From: Halorubrum sp. BV1
GTDB taxonomy: Archaea > Halobacteriota > Halobacteria > Halobacteriales > Haloferacaceae
Direction: 5' to 3'
NCBI RefSeq assembly: GCF_000746205.1
Contig: NZ_JQKV01000014.1
Coordinates: 1-5,205, forward strand
DNA length: 5,205 nt
Below are positions 1-4,524 of the stretch, piece after piece. The notes beneath the pieces are model-generated. The model had not been told where the DNA came from and made no database searches. It saw nothing but the letters and a program-made list of their open reading frames with translations. The translations under genes and the position numbers were made by a program. Position 1 is the first letter of the stretch; every line of letters begins with the position of its first letter.

Positions 1-350
1 TCCGCGACCGGCCCCTTGTTCGCGAGCACGACGTGGCGGTCTCGCTCCAGCGCCGCGGTGACGTGCGAGAACCCCGGCTCGGCGTCCCCGAGCGTCGTCG
101 GCGTCGCCTCCACCAGCGCATCGTACTCCGCCGCGAGCGCGTCCGCGGGATCGCCGTCGCCGACGATTCCCCGTTCGGCCTTGCGGGCCACCACGGCGTC
201 GGCGTCGACGCCCGGCGCTCGATCGCCCGTTCCGTCCGCGACGACGGCGCTCGACGAGTCCGCGACGGCGACGACCTCGTGGCCGTACTCGTCCGCCAAC
301 TCGACGACGGAGCGTCCGACCGCGCCCGCACCGACGACGGCGAGCCTCAC
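1..350 (-). CDS. hom: Homoserine dehydrogenase, N-terminal part (cut by window edge)
   Basis: Only the first 116 codons are visible; the gene continues past the left edge. The product would reduce L-aspartate 4-semialdehyde to L-homoserine with NAD(P)H, the branch step towards threonine and methionine, in the cytoplasm. The translation begins MRLAVVGAGAVG, a Rossmann beta strand followed by a GxGxxG dinucleotide loop at residues 7-12. It continues with VEATPTT (about 80-86) and LANKGP (109-114), where the ANKGP stretch is typical of the homoserine dehydrogenase family. The start is a GTG at 348-350 whose last two bases and the next A form the TGA stop of the upstream ACT gene, a 4-base GTGA overlap that argues for translational coupling. 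A G-run (358-362) seven bases upstream may be a weak ribosome binding site. There is no ATG start in this stretch, so an ATG-only search would miss the gene. Whether the C-terminus carries its own ACT domain cannot be seen. Confidence 0.9.
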   Translation of the reverse strand, partial: MRLAVVGAGAVGRSVVELADEYGHEVVAVADSSSAVVADGTGDRAPGVDADAVVARKAERGIVGDGDPADALAAEYDALVEATPTTLGDAEPGFSHVTAALERDRHVVLANKGPVA

Positions 351-931
351 GCTTCTACCCCCACGAGCGGTTCGACCACCCGCAGTCCCTTCGCTCCGGC
401 CACGTCTCGCACCGCCGCGAGCGCCGTCTCCGTCTCGCCCGCGCGGGCCTCGACGCGGAGCCGGGCGCTCGACGATTCTTCGGTCCCCTGCGGAGCCGCG
501 AGCGACACGTCGGCCACCGAGGCCGACTCGCAGGCCTCGATCTGCGAGAGGGTGTCCGACAGGTCGGTGTCGATAAGGTGGCCGAAAAGCAGCAGCGTCA
601 CCTCTTCCGCGTACCGCTCCGTCCCGGCCTGCATCACGTTCACCCCTTCGCTGCGGAGCGCCTCGACGATCCCCTCGAAGCGGTCCTGTGTCGCCTCGAA
701 ATCGACCTCGACCGGGATCCGCCCGCGAGGCGTCTTGTTCCCCCGCTCGTGGTAAATCGAGAGGAGGTTGCCGCCGTTGTCCGCGATCGGGTAGAGCGCG
801 TCGAGCAACTGGCCGGGCTCGTCGGCGAGTTCGAGCCGGACCGTGTGGGTCGACGGCGTCGTGGCGGCGTGGCCGCCATCGACTTCGGGTACTCCGTCCT
901 CTGTGGGCTCTCCGTCGCGGCGATCGCTCAC
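347..931 (-). CDS. ACT-domain protein, probable amino-acid-binding partner of homoserine dehydrogenase
   Basis: The protein has 194 residues. After an acidic, probably disordered leader of about 28 residues comes an ACT domain (about 29-103) with the ligand-loop signature LADEPGQLLDAL (35-46) and the following DNGGNLLSI strand. The second half (about 109-194) has alternating strand/helix character and may be a second, diverged ACT-like domain. I see no catalytic motif. ACT domains generally bind amino acids and control enzymes of their metabolism. Many bacterial homoserine dehydrogenases carry a C-terminal ACT domain for threonine feedback, and this gene overlaps the dehydrogenase start by 4 bases, so a role as a separate regulatory subunit is a reasonable inference, not shown. 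The GTG start at 929-931 was chosen because a strong Shine-Dalgarno-like stretch precedes it at 934-943. The frame stays open up to 1069, but that extension is basic, low-complexity and crosses the promoter. Confidence 0.85.
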   Translation of the reverse strand: MSDRRDGEPTEDGVPEVDGGHAATTPSTHTVRLELADEPGQLLDALYPIADNGGNLLSIYHERGNKTPRGRIPVEVDFEATQDRFEGIVEALRSEGVNVMQAGTERYAEEVTLLLFGHLIDTDLSDTLSQIEACESASVADVSLAAPQGTEESSSARLRVEARAGETETALAAVRDVAGAKGLRVVEPLVGVEA

Positions 932-987
932 GCGACCACCCCCGTCGCGGGAGCGGTGCACCGAGCGGGAGTCGTACCGGTCTGCAT
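928..987 (-). CDS. Putative 19-residue threonine-rich leader peptide / uORF
   Basis: An ATG at 985-987 opens a 19-codon frame, MQTGTTPARCTAPATGVVA, that ends in TGA at 928-930. The TGA shares the GTGA overlap with the start of the ACT gene, the same junction type as between the ACT gene and homoserine dehydrogenase. Five of 19 residues are Thr, the end product of the pathway the operon serves. The TATA-like element at 1013-1018 is centred about 28 bases before this ATG, the spacing expected for a leaderless haloarchaeal transcript starting at or within two bases of it. The ribosome binding site of the ACT gene lies within its last codons, so translation of the leader would directly affect access to it. 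This is inference from arrangement and composition: a 19-codon frame can arise by chance in GC-rich DNA and no homologue is known to me. It could instead be plain 5' untranslated sequence. Confidence 0.35.
   Translation of the reverse strand: MQTGTTPARCTAPATGVVA
934..943 (-). promoter_or_regulatory. Ribosome binding site deciding the GTG start of the ACT gene
   Basis: On the minus strand the sequence is GGGGGTGGTC, matching 8 of 10 bases of the archaeal anti-Shine-Dalgarno complement GGAGGTGATC, and it ends two bases before the GTG start codon; its purine core lies about 5-10 bases upstream. It supports the GTG at 929-931 over the upstream in-frame starts, and shows that this cistron is meant to be read from an mRNA with upstream sequence. 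The site lies inside the 3' end of the putative leader ORF. Confidence 0.5.
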
Positions 988-1012
988 ACTTCAACGGAGC
1001 CGGACGATTCGG

Positions 1013-1023
1013 TATAAGCCTTC
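1013..1023 (-). promoter_or_regulatory. Promoter (BRE/TATA) of the leader-ACT-hom unit
   Basis: Read on the minus strand the sequence is CGAAGGCTTATA, where CTTATA (1013-1018) is the TATA-like box and the CGAAG upstream of it fits a B-recognition element. Transcription would be expected to begin near 987-990, at the ATG of the putative leader ORF and 56-59 bases before the GTG of the ACT gene. Its position behind the EF-2 terminator suggests that the biosynthetic genes have their own control. Confidence 0.5.
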
Positions 1024-1103
1024 GGCGCTGGCAGACGTTGCCTCGCCGCGGCGTCTGCTTCTGGTTCACTCGTCGAACCGATCAGTGACGGCGCAAACTC
1101 ACG

Positions 1104-1140
1104 AAGAAAAACGAAACGGAAACGGAACCGCGCGGCCGAG
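1104..1140 (-). terminator. U-rich terminator behind EF-2
   Basis: Directly after the EF-2 stop codon the minus strand reads a short GC-rich self-complementary stretch (CGGCCG, CCGCGCGG) and then successive T-tracts of three, three and five bases (complements of 1120-1122, 1114-1116 and 1107-1111) plus a further TTC. Archaeal RNA polymerase terminates at U-tracts with or without a strong hairpin. The T-tract is the only one of its kind in this GC-rich neighbourhood, and it separates EF-2 from the downstream promoter. Confidence 0.55.
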
Positions 1141-3330
1141 TTAGATGTAGTCGATGGAGCTGGCCAGCTCGAGCTTCATCCCCTTTCGCTCGCGGATCTC
1201 CATGATCTTCTCGCGCTGGAGGTTGTCGACGAGCACGCGGAAGCCCGCGTTCTCGGTGTTCCACGATGCGCGGCCCTCGGTGGCAGAGCGGATGTCGGAG
1301 GAGAATCCGATCATCTCTTCGACGGGTGCGATGCCCTCGACGACCATCAGATCGCCTTCTTGGTACATGTCGTCGACGCGGCCGCGGCGGCCCTGGATCT
1401 CGCCGGACGCCGCGCCCATGTGTTCGCTGGGCACGTCGATCCGCACGTCCTGGATCGGCTCCAGCAGGCGGACCTCGCCGTCGATCAGCGCGCGGTGGAC
1501 CGCGTCGCGGACGGCGGGGATGACCTGCGCCGGACCGCGGTGGATGGTGTCCTCGTGGAGCTTCGCGTCGTGGAGGCGGAACAGCGACCCCTGGACCGGC
1601 TCTGCGGCGAGCGGCCCGTCGTCGAGCGCCTCCTGGAGCCCCTCAAGCACGAGTTCCATCGTCTCGTTGAGGTGCTGGATACCCTTCGTGTCGTCGATGA
1701 GGATGTTCGTCCGGTGGATGTCCTCGACGTTCTGAGAGGTGTCCTTGTCCATGCCGGCCTCCTGAAGCGCCTCGCGGCGCTCCAGTTCGGGCATGTCCAT
1801 CGACACCTCGCCGAGCTGGATGGCGTCGACGATATCCTGGGCCATCGGCTCGACCGTGATGTAGAACTTGTTGTGGCGGTTCGGCGACTGCCCTTCGACC
1901 TCACGCGAGGCCTCCTGCGGCTGTTCGCGGTAGACGACGATCGGTTCGCCGGTGATGACCGGAATGCCCTGGTTGTCGCGGATCCGCTGGGTGATCACTT
2001 CGAGGTGGAGCTCGCCCTGACCGCTGATGAGGTGCTCGCCCGTGTCCTCGTTGATCTCGATCTGAATCGTCGGATCCTCTTTTGCGACCTGCTGGAGCGT
2101 CTCGATGAGCTTCGGCAGATCGTCCATGTTCTGGGCCTCGACGGACTTCGTGATGACCGGCTCGGAGATGTGCTCAATCGACTCGAACGGCGTCATCTCC
2201 ACGGAGGAGACCGTCGAGCCGGCGATGGCGTCACGGAGGCCGGTGACAGACGCAATGTTCCCGGCGGGAACGTGCTCCACTTCCTCGCGTTCCGACCCCA
2301 TGAACAGGCCGACGCTCTGGATGCGGTTCTTGCCCGCGGTCCCGGAGACGTACAGCTCTTGGCCCTTCTCTAACGTCCCGGAGAAGACGCGGCCCGTCGC
2401 GATCTCGCCCGCGTGCGGGTCCATCGAGATGTCGGTGACCATGAAGACCACGTCGCCGTCCTCGTCGACCAGCTGCATCCCCTCGGCCAGTTCGGTGTCG
2501 GGGTCGCCGCGCCAGATGCGCGGGACACGACGCGGCTGGGCGTCCACGGGGTTCGGGAAGTGCTCACAGACCATATCGAGCACGACGTCCGACAGCGGCG
2601 TGCGCTCGTGGAGCTCGTCGCGCTTGTCGTTCTGTTCGAGCTCCATGATGTCGCCGAAGTCCATCCCGGTCCGCTGCATCGACGGCATCGAGACGCCCCA
2701 CTTGTAGAGTGCGGAGCCGAACCCGACCGTGCCGTCCTCGACGGAGACGGTCCAGTCTTCGGGGATGTCGTCCATGTTCTCGGCCATCCCGCGGATGAGC
2801 TCGTTGACGTCGGCGATGACGGACATGAGCCGCTCTTGCATCTCCTGTGGTCCCTCCTGCAGTTCGGAGATGAGGCGGTCAACCTTGTTGATGAAAAGCG
2901 TCGGCTTCACGCCCTCGCGGAGCGCCTGCCGGAGCACCGTCTCCGTCTGGGGCATCGCGCCCTCGACGGCGTCGACGACCACCAACGCGCCGTCGACCGC
3001 GCGCATCGCGCGGGTGACGTCGCCCCCGAAGTCCACGTGGCCCGGGGTGTCGATGAGGTTGATGAGGTGGTTGGTGTCCTCGTACTCGTGGGTCATCGAG
3101 ACGTTTGCCGCGTCGATGGTGATCCCACGCTCCTGTTCGTCTTCTTTCGTGTCCATCGCGAGCTGCTCGCCGGCGGTGTCCTGGGAGATCATGCCAGCAC
3201 CCGCAAGCAGGTTGTCGGACAGCGTCGTCTTGCCGTGGTCGACGTGGGCGGCGATGGCGATGTTCCGGATGTGCTCCGGATTGTCCATCAGCCGCTCGCA
3301 CTCTTGAACGATCTTCTTGCGTCGGCCCAT
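1141..3330 (-). CDS. fusA: Translation elongation factor 2 (aEF-2)
   Basis: This 729-residue GTPase moves tRNA and mRNA through the ribosome after each peptide bond. Its length is normal for archaeal EF-2. The G-domain motifs are complete: P-loop AHVDHGKT (28-35), switch region RGITI (68-72), DTPGH (94-98), NKVD (148-151) and SAL (206-208). The SGQGELHLEV stretch (GELHLEV at 439-445) marks domain III, and domain IV carries the tip loop LHEDTIHRGPAQ. In that loop, His597 is the residue modified to diphthamide in archaea and eukaryotes. The C-terminal EF-G/EF-2 fold follows to residue 729. The start MGRRKKIVQ (ATG at 3328-3330) matches archaeal EF-2 N-termini. The frame stays open for 103 more codons upstream, but these cross the promoter and the repeats and do not look like protein. 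There is no ribosome binding site, so a leaderless mRNA is likely. No intein or frameshift is seen. No ribosomal protein gene precedes it within this window. Confidence 0.98.
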   Translation of the reverse strand: MGRRKKIVQECERLMDNPEHIRNIAIAAHVDHGKTTLSDNLLAGAGMISQDTAGEQLAMDTKEDEQERGITIDAANVSMTHEYEDTNHLINLIDTPGHVDFGGDVTRAMRAVDGALVVVDAVEGAMPQTETVLRQALREGVKPTLFINKVDRLISELQEGPQEMQERLMSVIADVNELIRGMAENMDDIPEDWTVSVEDGTVGFGSALYKWGVSMPSMQRTGMDFGDIMELEQNDKRDELHERTPLSDVVLDMVCEHFPNPVDAQPRRVPRIWRGDPDTELAEGMQLVDEDGDVVFMVTDISMDPHAGEIATGRVFSGTLEKGQELYVSGTAGKNRIQSVGLFMGSEREEVEHVPAGNIASVTGLRDAIAGSTVSSVEMTPFESIEHISEPVITKSVEAQNMDDLPKLIETLQQVAKEDPTIQIEINEDTGEHLISGQGELHLEVITQRIRDNQGIPVITGEPIVVYREQPQEASREVEGQSPNRHNKFYITVEPMAQDIVDAIQLGEVSMDMPELERREALQEAGMDKDTSQNVEDIHRTNILIDDTKGIQHLNETMELVLEGLQEALDDGPLAAEPVQGSLFRLHDAKLHEDTIHRGPAQVIPAVRDAVHRALIDGEVRLLEPIQDVRIDVPSEHMGAASGEIQGRRGRVDDMYQEGDLMVVEGIAPVEEMIGFSSDIRSATEGRASWNTENAGFRVLVDNLQREKIMEIRERKGMKLELASSIDYI

Positions 3331-3356
3331 TATACCGGTTGGTACCGACAGCAGGG

Positions 3357-3365
3357 TCAAAAGGG
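3357..3365 (-). promoter_or_regulatory. Probable promoter of EF-2
   Basis: The minus strand reads CCCTTTTGA here, with the T-rich box TTTTGA (3357-3362) centred about 29 bases before the EF-2 ATG. This spacing predicts a leaderless or near-leaderless transcript, consistent with the lack of a Shine-Dalgarno motif. The box is not a perfect TATA consensus. A GTATA just before the ATG (3331-3335) is too close to act as the TATA box for this start. Confidence 0.4.
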
Positions 3366-3393
3366 TAGTGTTTCGCTCCGGCCGTTTCGAGGT

Positions 3394-3419
3394 GGATCGG
3401 CCCGGATCGACGCCGATCC
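3394..3419. repeat. Inverted repeat upstream of the EF-2 promoter
   Basis: Perfect 8-base arms GGATCGGC (3394-3401) and GCCGATCC (3412-3419) flank a 10-base spacer that contains a further GGATCG. The centre lies about 47 bases upstream of the EF-2 TATA-like box, a place where a dimeric regulator could bind. It could also be chance in GC-rich, GATC-bearing sequence. Confidence 0.45.
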
Positions 3420-3476
3420 GCCGCTTTTTGCGTGCCGGTAGGTCACACGATCGGTATGCGGCCACATAGCACAGAC

Positions 3477-3528
3477 ATCCCACTGACTCGCAGGCATCCC
3501 GCTGACTCGCAGGCACCCCACTGACTCG
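3477..3528. repeat. 19-bp tandem direct repeat, two full units and one partial
   Basis: The unit ATCCCACTGACTCGCAGGC (3477-3495) is followed without a gap by a copy with a single change, A to G (3496-3514), and then by 14 bases of a third copy (3515-3528) with one change, T to C. The unit length is not a multiple of three, so the repeat does not encode a peptide repeat. It sits 147-198 bases upstream of the EF-2 start and 178-229 bases upstream of the aldolase start. There are no spacers between units. It may be a cluster of protein-binding sites or a simple slippage duplication. Confidence 0.85.
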
Positions 3529-3581
3529 ACGTGGATCCGTAACGCGACTCGCGCGCCCGCCAACGCGAGGCCCACGCGCGT

Positions 3582-3612
3582 CGGTCACGGTTTCGTGCTC
3601 GGCCACGGTTTC
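3582..3612. repeat. 13-bp direct repeat upstream of the aldolase promoter
   Basis: CGGTCACGGTTTC (3582-3594) recurs as CGGCCACGGTTTC (3600-3612), with 12 of 13 bases identical and an 18-base start-to-start distance, close to two helical turns. It lies about 65-95 bases upstream of the aldolase TATA box. Two same-face half-sites for an activator would look like this, but no binding protein can be named. Confidence 0.5.
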
Positions 3613-3670
3613 TGCCCGCGGCGTCGCCGACCGCGTCACGCATCCCGGCCGGCGCGCGGTGTCGGTGTCA

Positions 3671-3681
3671 CGCGGATTTAA
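3671..3681 (+). promoter_or_regulatory. Promoter of the aldolase gene
   Basis: The sequence CGCGGATTTAA contains a TTTAA box (3677-3681) centred about 27 bases before the ATG at 3706. That is the spacing of haloarchaeal leaderless promoters, so the transcript probably starts at or next to the ATG. This also argues against the in-frame GTG at 3682, which directly follows the TATA box. Confidence 0.65.
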
Positions 3682-3705
3682 GTGTTCACTCGGAAACGGA
3701 CGAAC

Positions 3706-4350
3706 ATGAACGAAACGCTCTCGCGGATCGTCGACAGCGGCGTCGTGGCGGTGTTACGCGGCGTGCCGGCCGACCAGCTCATCGAGATCGCGGCGGCGCT
3801 TCACGACGGCGGCGTCTCCGCCATCGAGATCACGGCCGATACGCCGGATGTCGCAGACCTCATCGGCGAAGTCACCGGTTCGTTCGACGACGAAGTCGTC
3901 GTCGGCACCGGGACCGTCCTCGACAGCGAGACCGCGCGGACGACGCTTCTGGCCGGCGCGGAGTTCGTCGTCTCGCCGAGCCTCCACGAGGACGTGATCG
4001 AGACGTGCAACCGCTACGGAGCCGTGAGCGCCCCCGGCGTGATGACGCCCACGGAGGCGATCCGCGGCTACGAGGCCGGAGCGGACTTCGTGAAGGTGTT
4101 CCCGGCGAAGACTGTCGGTCCGGACCACATCGGCGCGATGAAGGGTCCGCTCGGGCAGATTCCCATGATGCCGACCGGCGGCGTCGGCCCCGACAACGCC
4201 GCTGACTACATCGACGCCGGCGCGTTCGCCGTCGGCGCGGGTGGAGCGCTCGTGGACTACGACGCGGCCGCCCGGGGGGAATACGAGACGATCACGGAGA
4301 CGGCCCGCGAGTTCACGCAGGTCGTCGAGGAAGCCCGCACCGACGACTGA
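3706..4350 (+). CDS. eda: KDPG/KHG-family class I aldolase (2-keto-3-deoxy-6-phosphogluconate aldolase)
   Basis: The 214-residue protein has the length and fold pattern of the Eda family, a (beta/alpha)8 barrel class I aldolase. The expected reaction is cleavage of 2-keto-3-deoxy-6-phosphogluconate to pyruvate and glyceraldehyde 3-phosphate, which in haloarchaea belongs to semi-phosphorylative Entner-Doudoroff sugar breakdown. Family landmarks are VVAVLRG (13-19), the general acid/base Glu41 in AIEIT (39-43), GTGTVLD (67-73), FVVSP (87-91), PGVMTPTEA (110-118), the Schiff-base Lys130 in FVKVFPA (128-134), and the phosphate-binding glycines in PTGGV (156-160). The Arg that follows the catalytic Glu by four residues in the E. 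coli enzyme is Asp45 here, so the substrate may differ, for example the galactonate-derived epimer or keto-hydroxyglutarate. The ATG at 3706 was chosen because the TATA box lies about 27 bases upstream. There is no signal peptide or membrane segment. No other sugar gene lies in this window. Confidence 0.9.
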   Translation: MNETLSRIVDSGVVAVLRGVPADQLIEIAAALHDGGVSAIEITADTPDVADLIGEVTGSFDDEVVVGTGTVLDSETARTTLLAGAEFVVSPSLHEDVIETCNRYGAVSAPGVMTPTEAIRGYEAGADFVKVFPAKTVGPDHIGAMKGPLGQIPMMPTGGVGPDNAADYIDAGAFAVGAGGALVDYDAAARGEYETITETAREFTQVVEEARTDD

Positions 4351-4359
4351 CAGCAGACG

Positions 4360-4373
4360 GCGGTAGAGACCGC
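4360..4373 (+). terminator. Weak hairpin behind the aldolase gene
   Basis: GCGGT (4360-4364) and ACCGC (4369-4373) can pair around an AGAG tetraloop nine bases after the aldolase stop codon. No U-tract follows (only TATTG), so termination here is uncertain. A second GC hairpin lies at 4399-4412 and a CCCT/AGGG pair at 4427-4437, so termination may be spread over this gap. Confidence 0.25.
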
Positions 4374-4398
4374 TATTGCGGCAGACGACGACACAGGC

Positions 4399-4412
4399 CG
4401 GCGGCACCGCCG
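4399..4412. repeat. Perfect GC-rich palindrome in the aldolase-TFB gap
   Basis: CGGCGG and CCGCCG flank a CA dinucleotide, giving 6-base arms. It could fold as a tight hairpin in the aldolase mRNA or serve as a short operator upstream of TFB. Such palindromes are frequent by chance at this GC content. Confidence 0.3.
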
Positions 4413-4484
4413 ACCCCGGCGCGACCCCCTTTCAGGGTGTGTCCGATCCACCGTCTCGGGAACGGGGAACCACCGAATCCTCAC

Positions 4485-4494
4485 GAACGTTTAA
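4485..4494 (+). promoter_or_regulatory. Main promoter of the TFB gene
   Basis: The sequence GAACGTTTAA carries a TTTAA box at 4490-4494 with a purine-rich element before it that fits a B-recognition site. The box centre is 28 bases before the ATG at 4520 and 33 before the ATG at 4525, so transcription should begin around 4517-4520. The mRNA would have almost no leader. Confidence 0.55.
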
Positions 4495-4512
4495 GTCAAT
4501 CCGCCGGGATAC

Positions 4513-4520
4513 TATATAAA
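4513..4520 (+). promoter_or_regulatory. Second TATA-like element overlapping the TFB transcription start
   Basis: TATATAAA is the best TATA match in the window, yet it lies only 5-12 bases before the TFB ATG, on top of the start site predicted from the upstream box. If used as a promoter it would start RNA near 4543, inside the gene, where GTG 4567 (codon 15) would be the next in-frame start. Alternatively TBP/TFB binding here could block the main promoter, an autoregulatory arrangement. Both readings are inference. Confidence 0.35.
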
Positions 4521-4524
4521 TGCG

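Larger units (their letters stand above)
3331..3705. other. Divergent intergenic region between EF-2 and the aldolase
   Basis: This 375-base stretch separates the minus-strand EF-2 from the plus-strand aldolase. It holds a promoter at each end, an inverted repeat next to the EF-2 promoter, a run of three tandem repeats in the middle and a 13-bp direct repeat on the aldolase side. Open frames cross it on both strands, but their predicted proteins are repetitive, Arg/Ser/Cys-rich and unlike the acidic proteins around them, so I read it as non-coding. Outside the listed elements I see nothing further. Confidence 0.75.

Noticed and set aside
33..755. Plus-strand frame opposite homoserine dehydrogenase and the ACT gene
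   Set aside because: It is rich in Arg, Ser and Asp without motifs, and the opposite strand encodes two recognisable proteins with overlapping stop/start codons.
932..1069. N-terminal extension of the ACT protein to an ATG at 1069
   Set aside because: The extension is basic and low-complexity, covers the TATA-like element, and a good ribosome binding site precedes the GTG at 929-931.
3394..3429. Plus-strand intrinsic terminator (inverted repeat followed by a T-run at 3425-3429)
   Set aside because: No plus-strand gene lies upstream to be terminated, and five bases of GC separate the hairpin from the T-run; an operator-like role is more plausible.
1360..3441. Long plus-strand open frames opposite EF-2 (1360-2373 and 2413-3441)
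   Set aside because: They are antisense shadows of a GC-rich gene: the EF-2 frame is unmistakable, and the opposite translations are Val/Asp/Arg/Leu-rich without recognisable motifs.
3477..3528. CRISPR array
   Set aside because: The repeat units are contiguous with no spacers, only 19 bases long, and no cas gene is present.
3331..3639. N-terminal extension of EF-2 by 103 in-frame codons
   Set aside because: It crosses the promoter and the 19-bp tandem repeats, has a composition unlike the acidic proteins around it, and archaeal EF-2 starts at the MGRRKK methionine with a final length of 729 residues.
3682..3705. GTG start eight codons upstream of the aldolase ATG
   Set aside because: The GTG directly follows the TATA box and would lie upstream of the expected transcription start.
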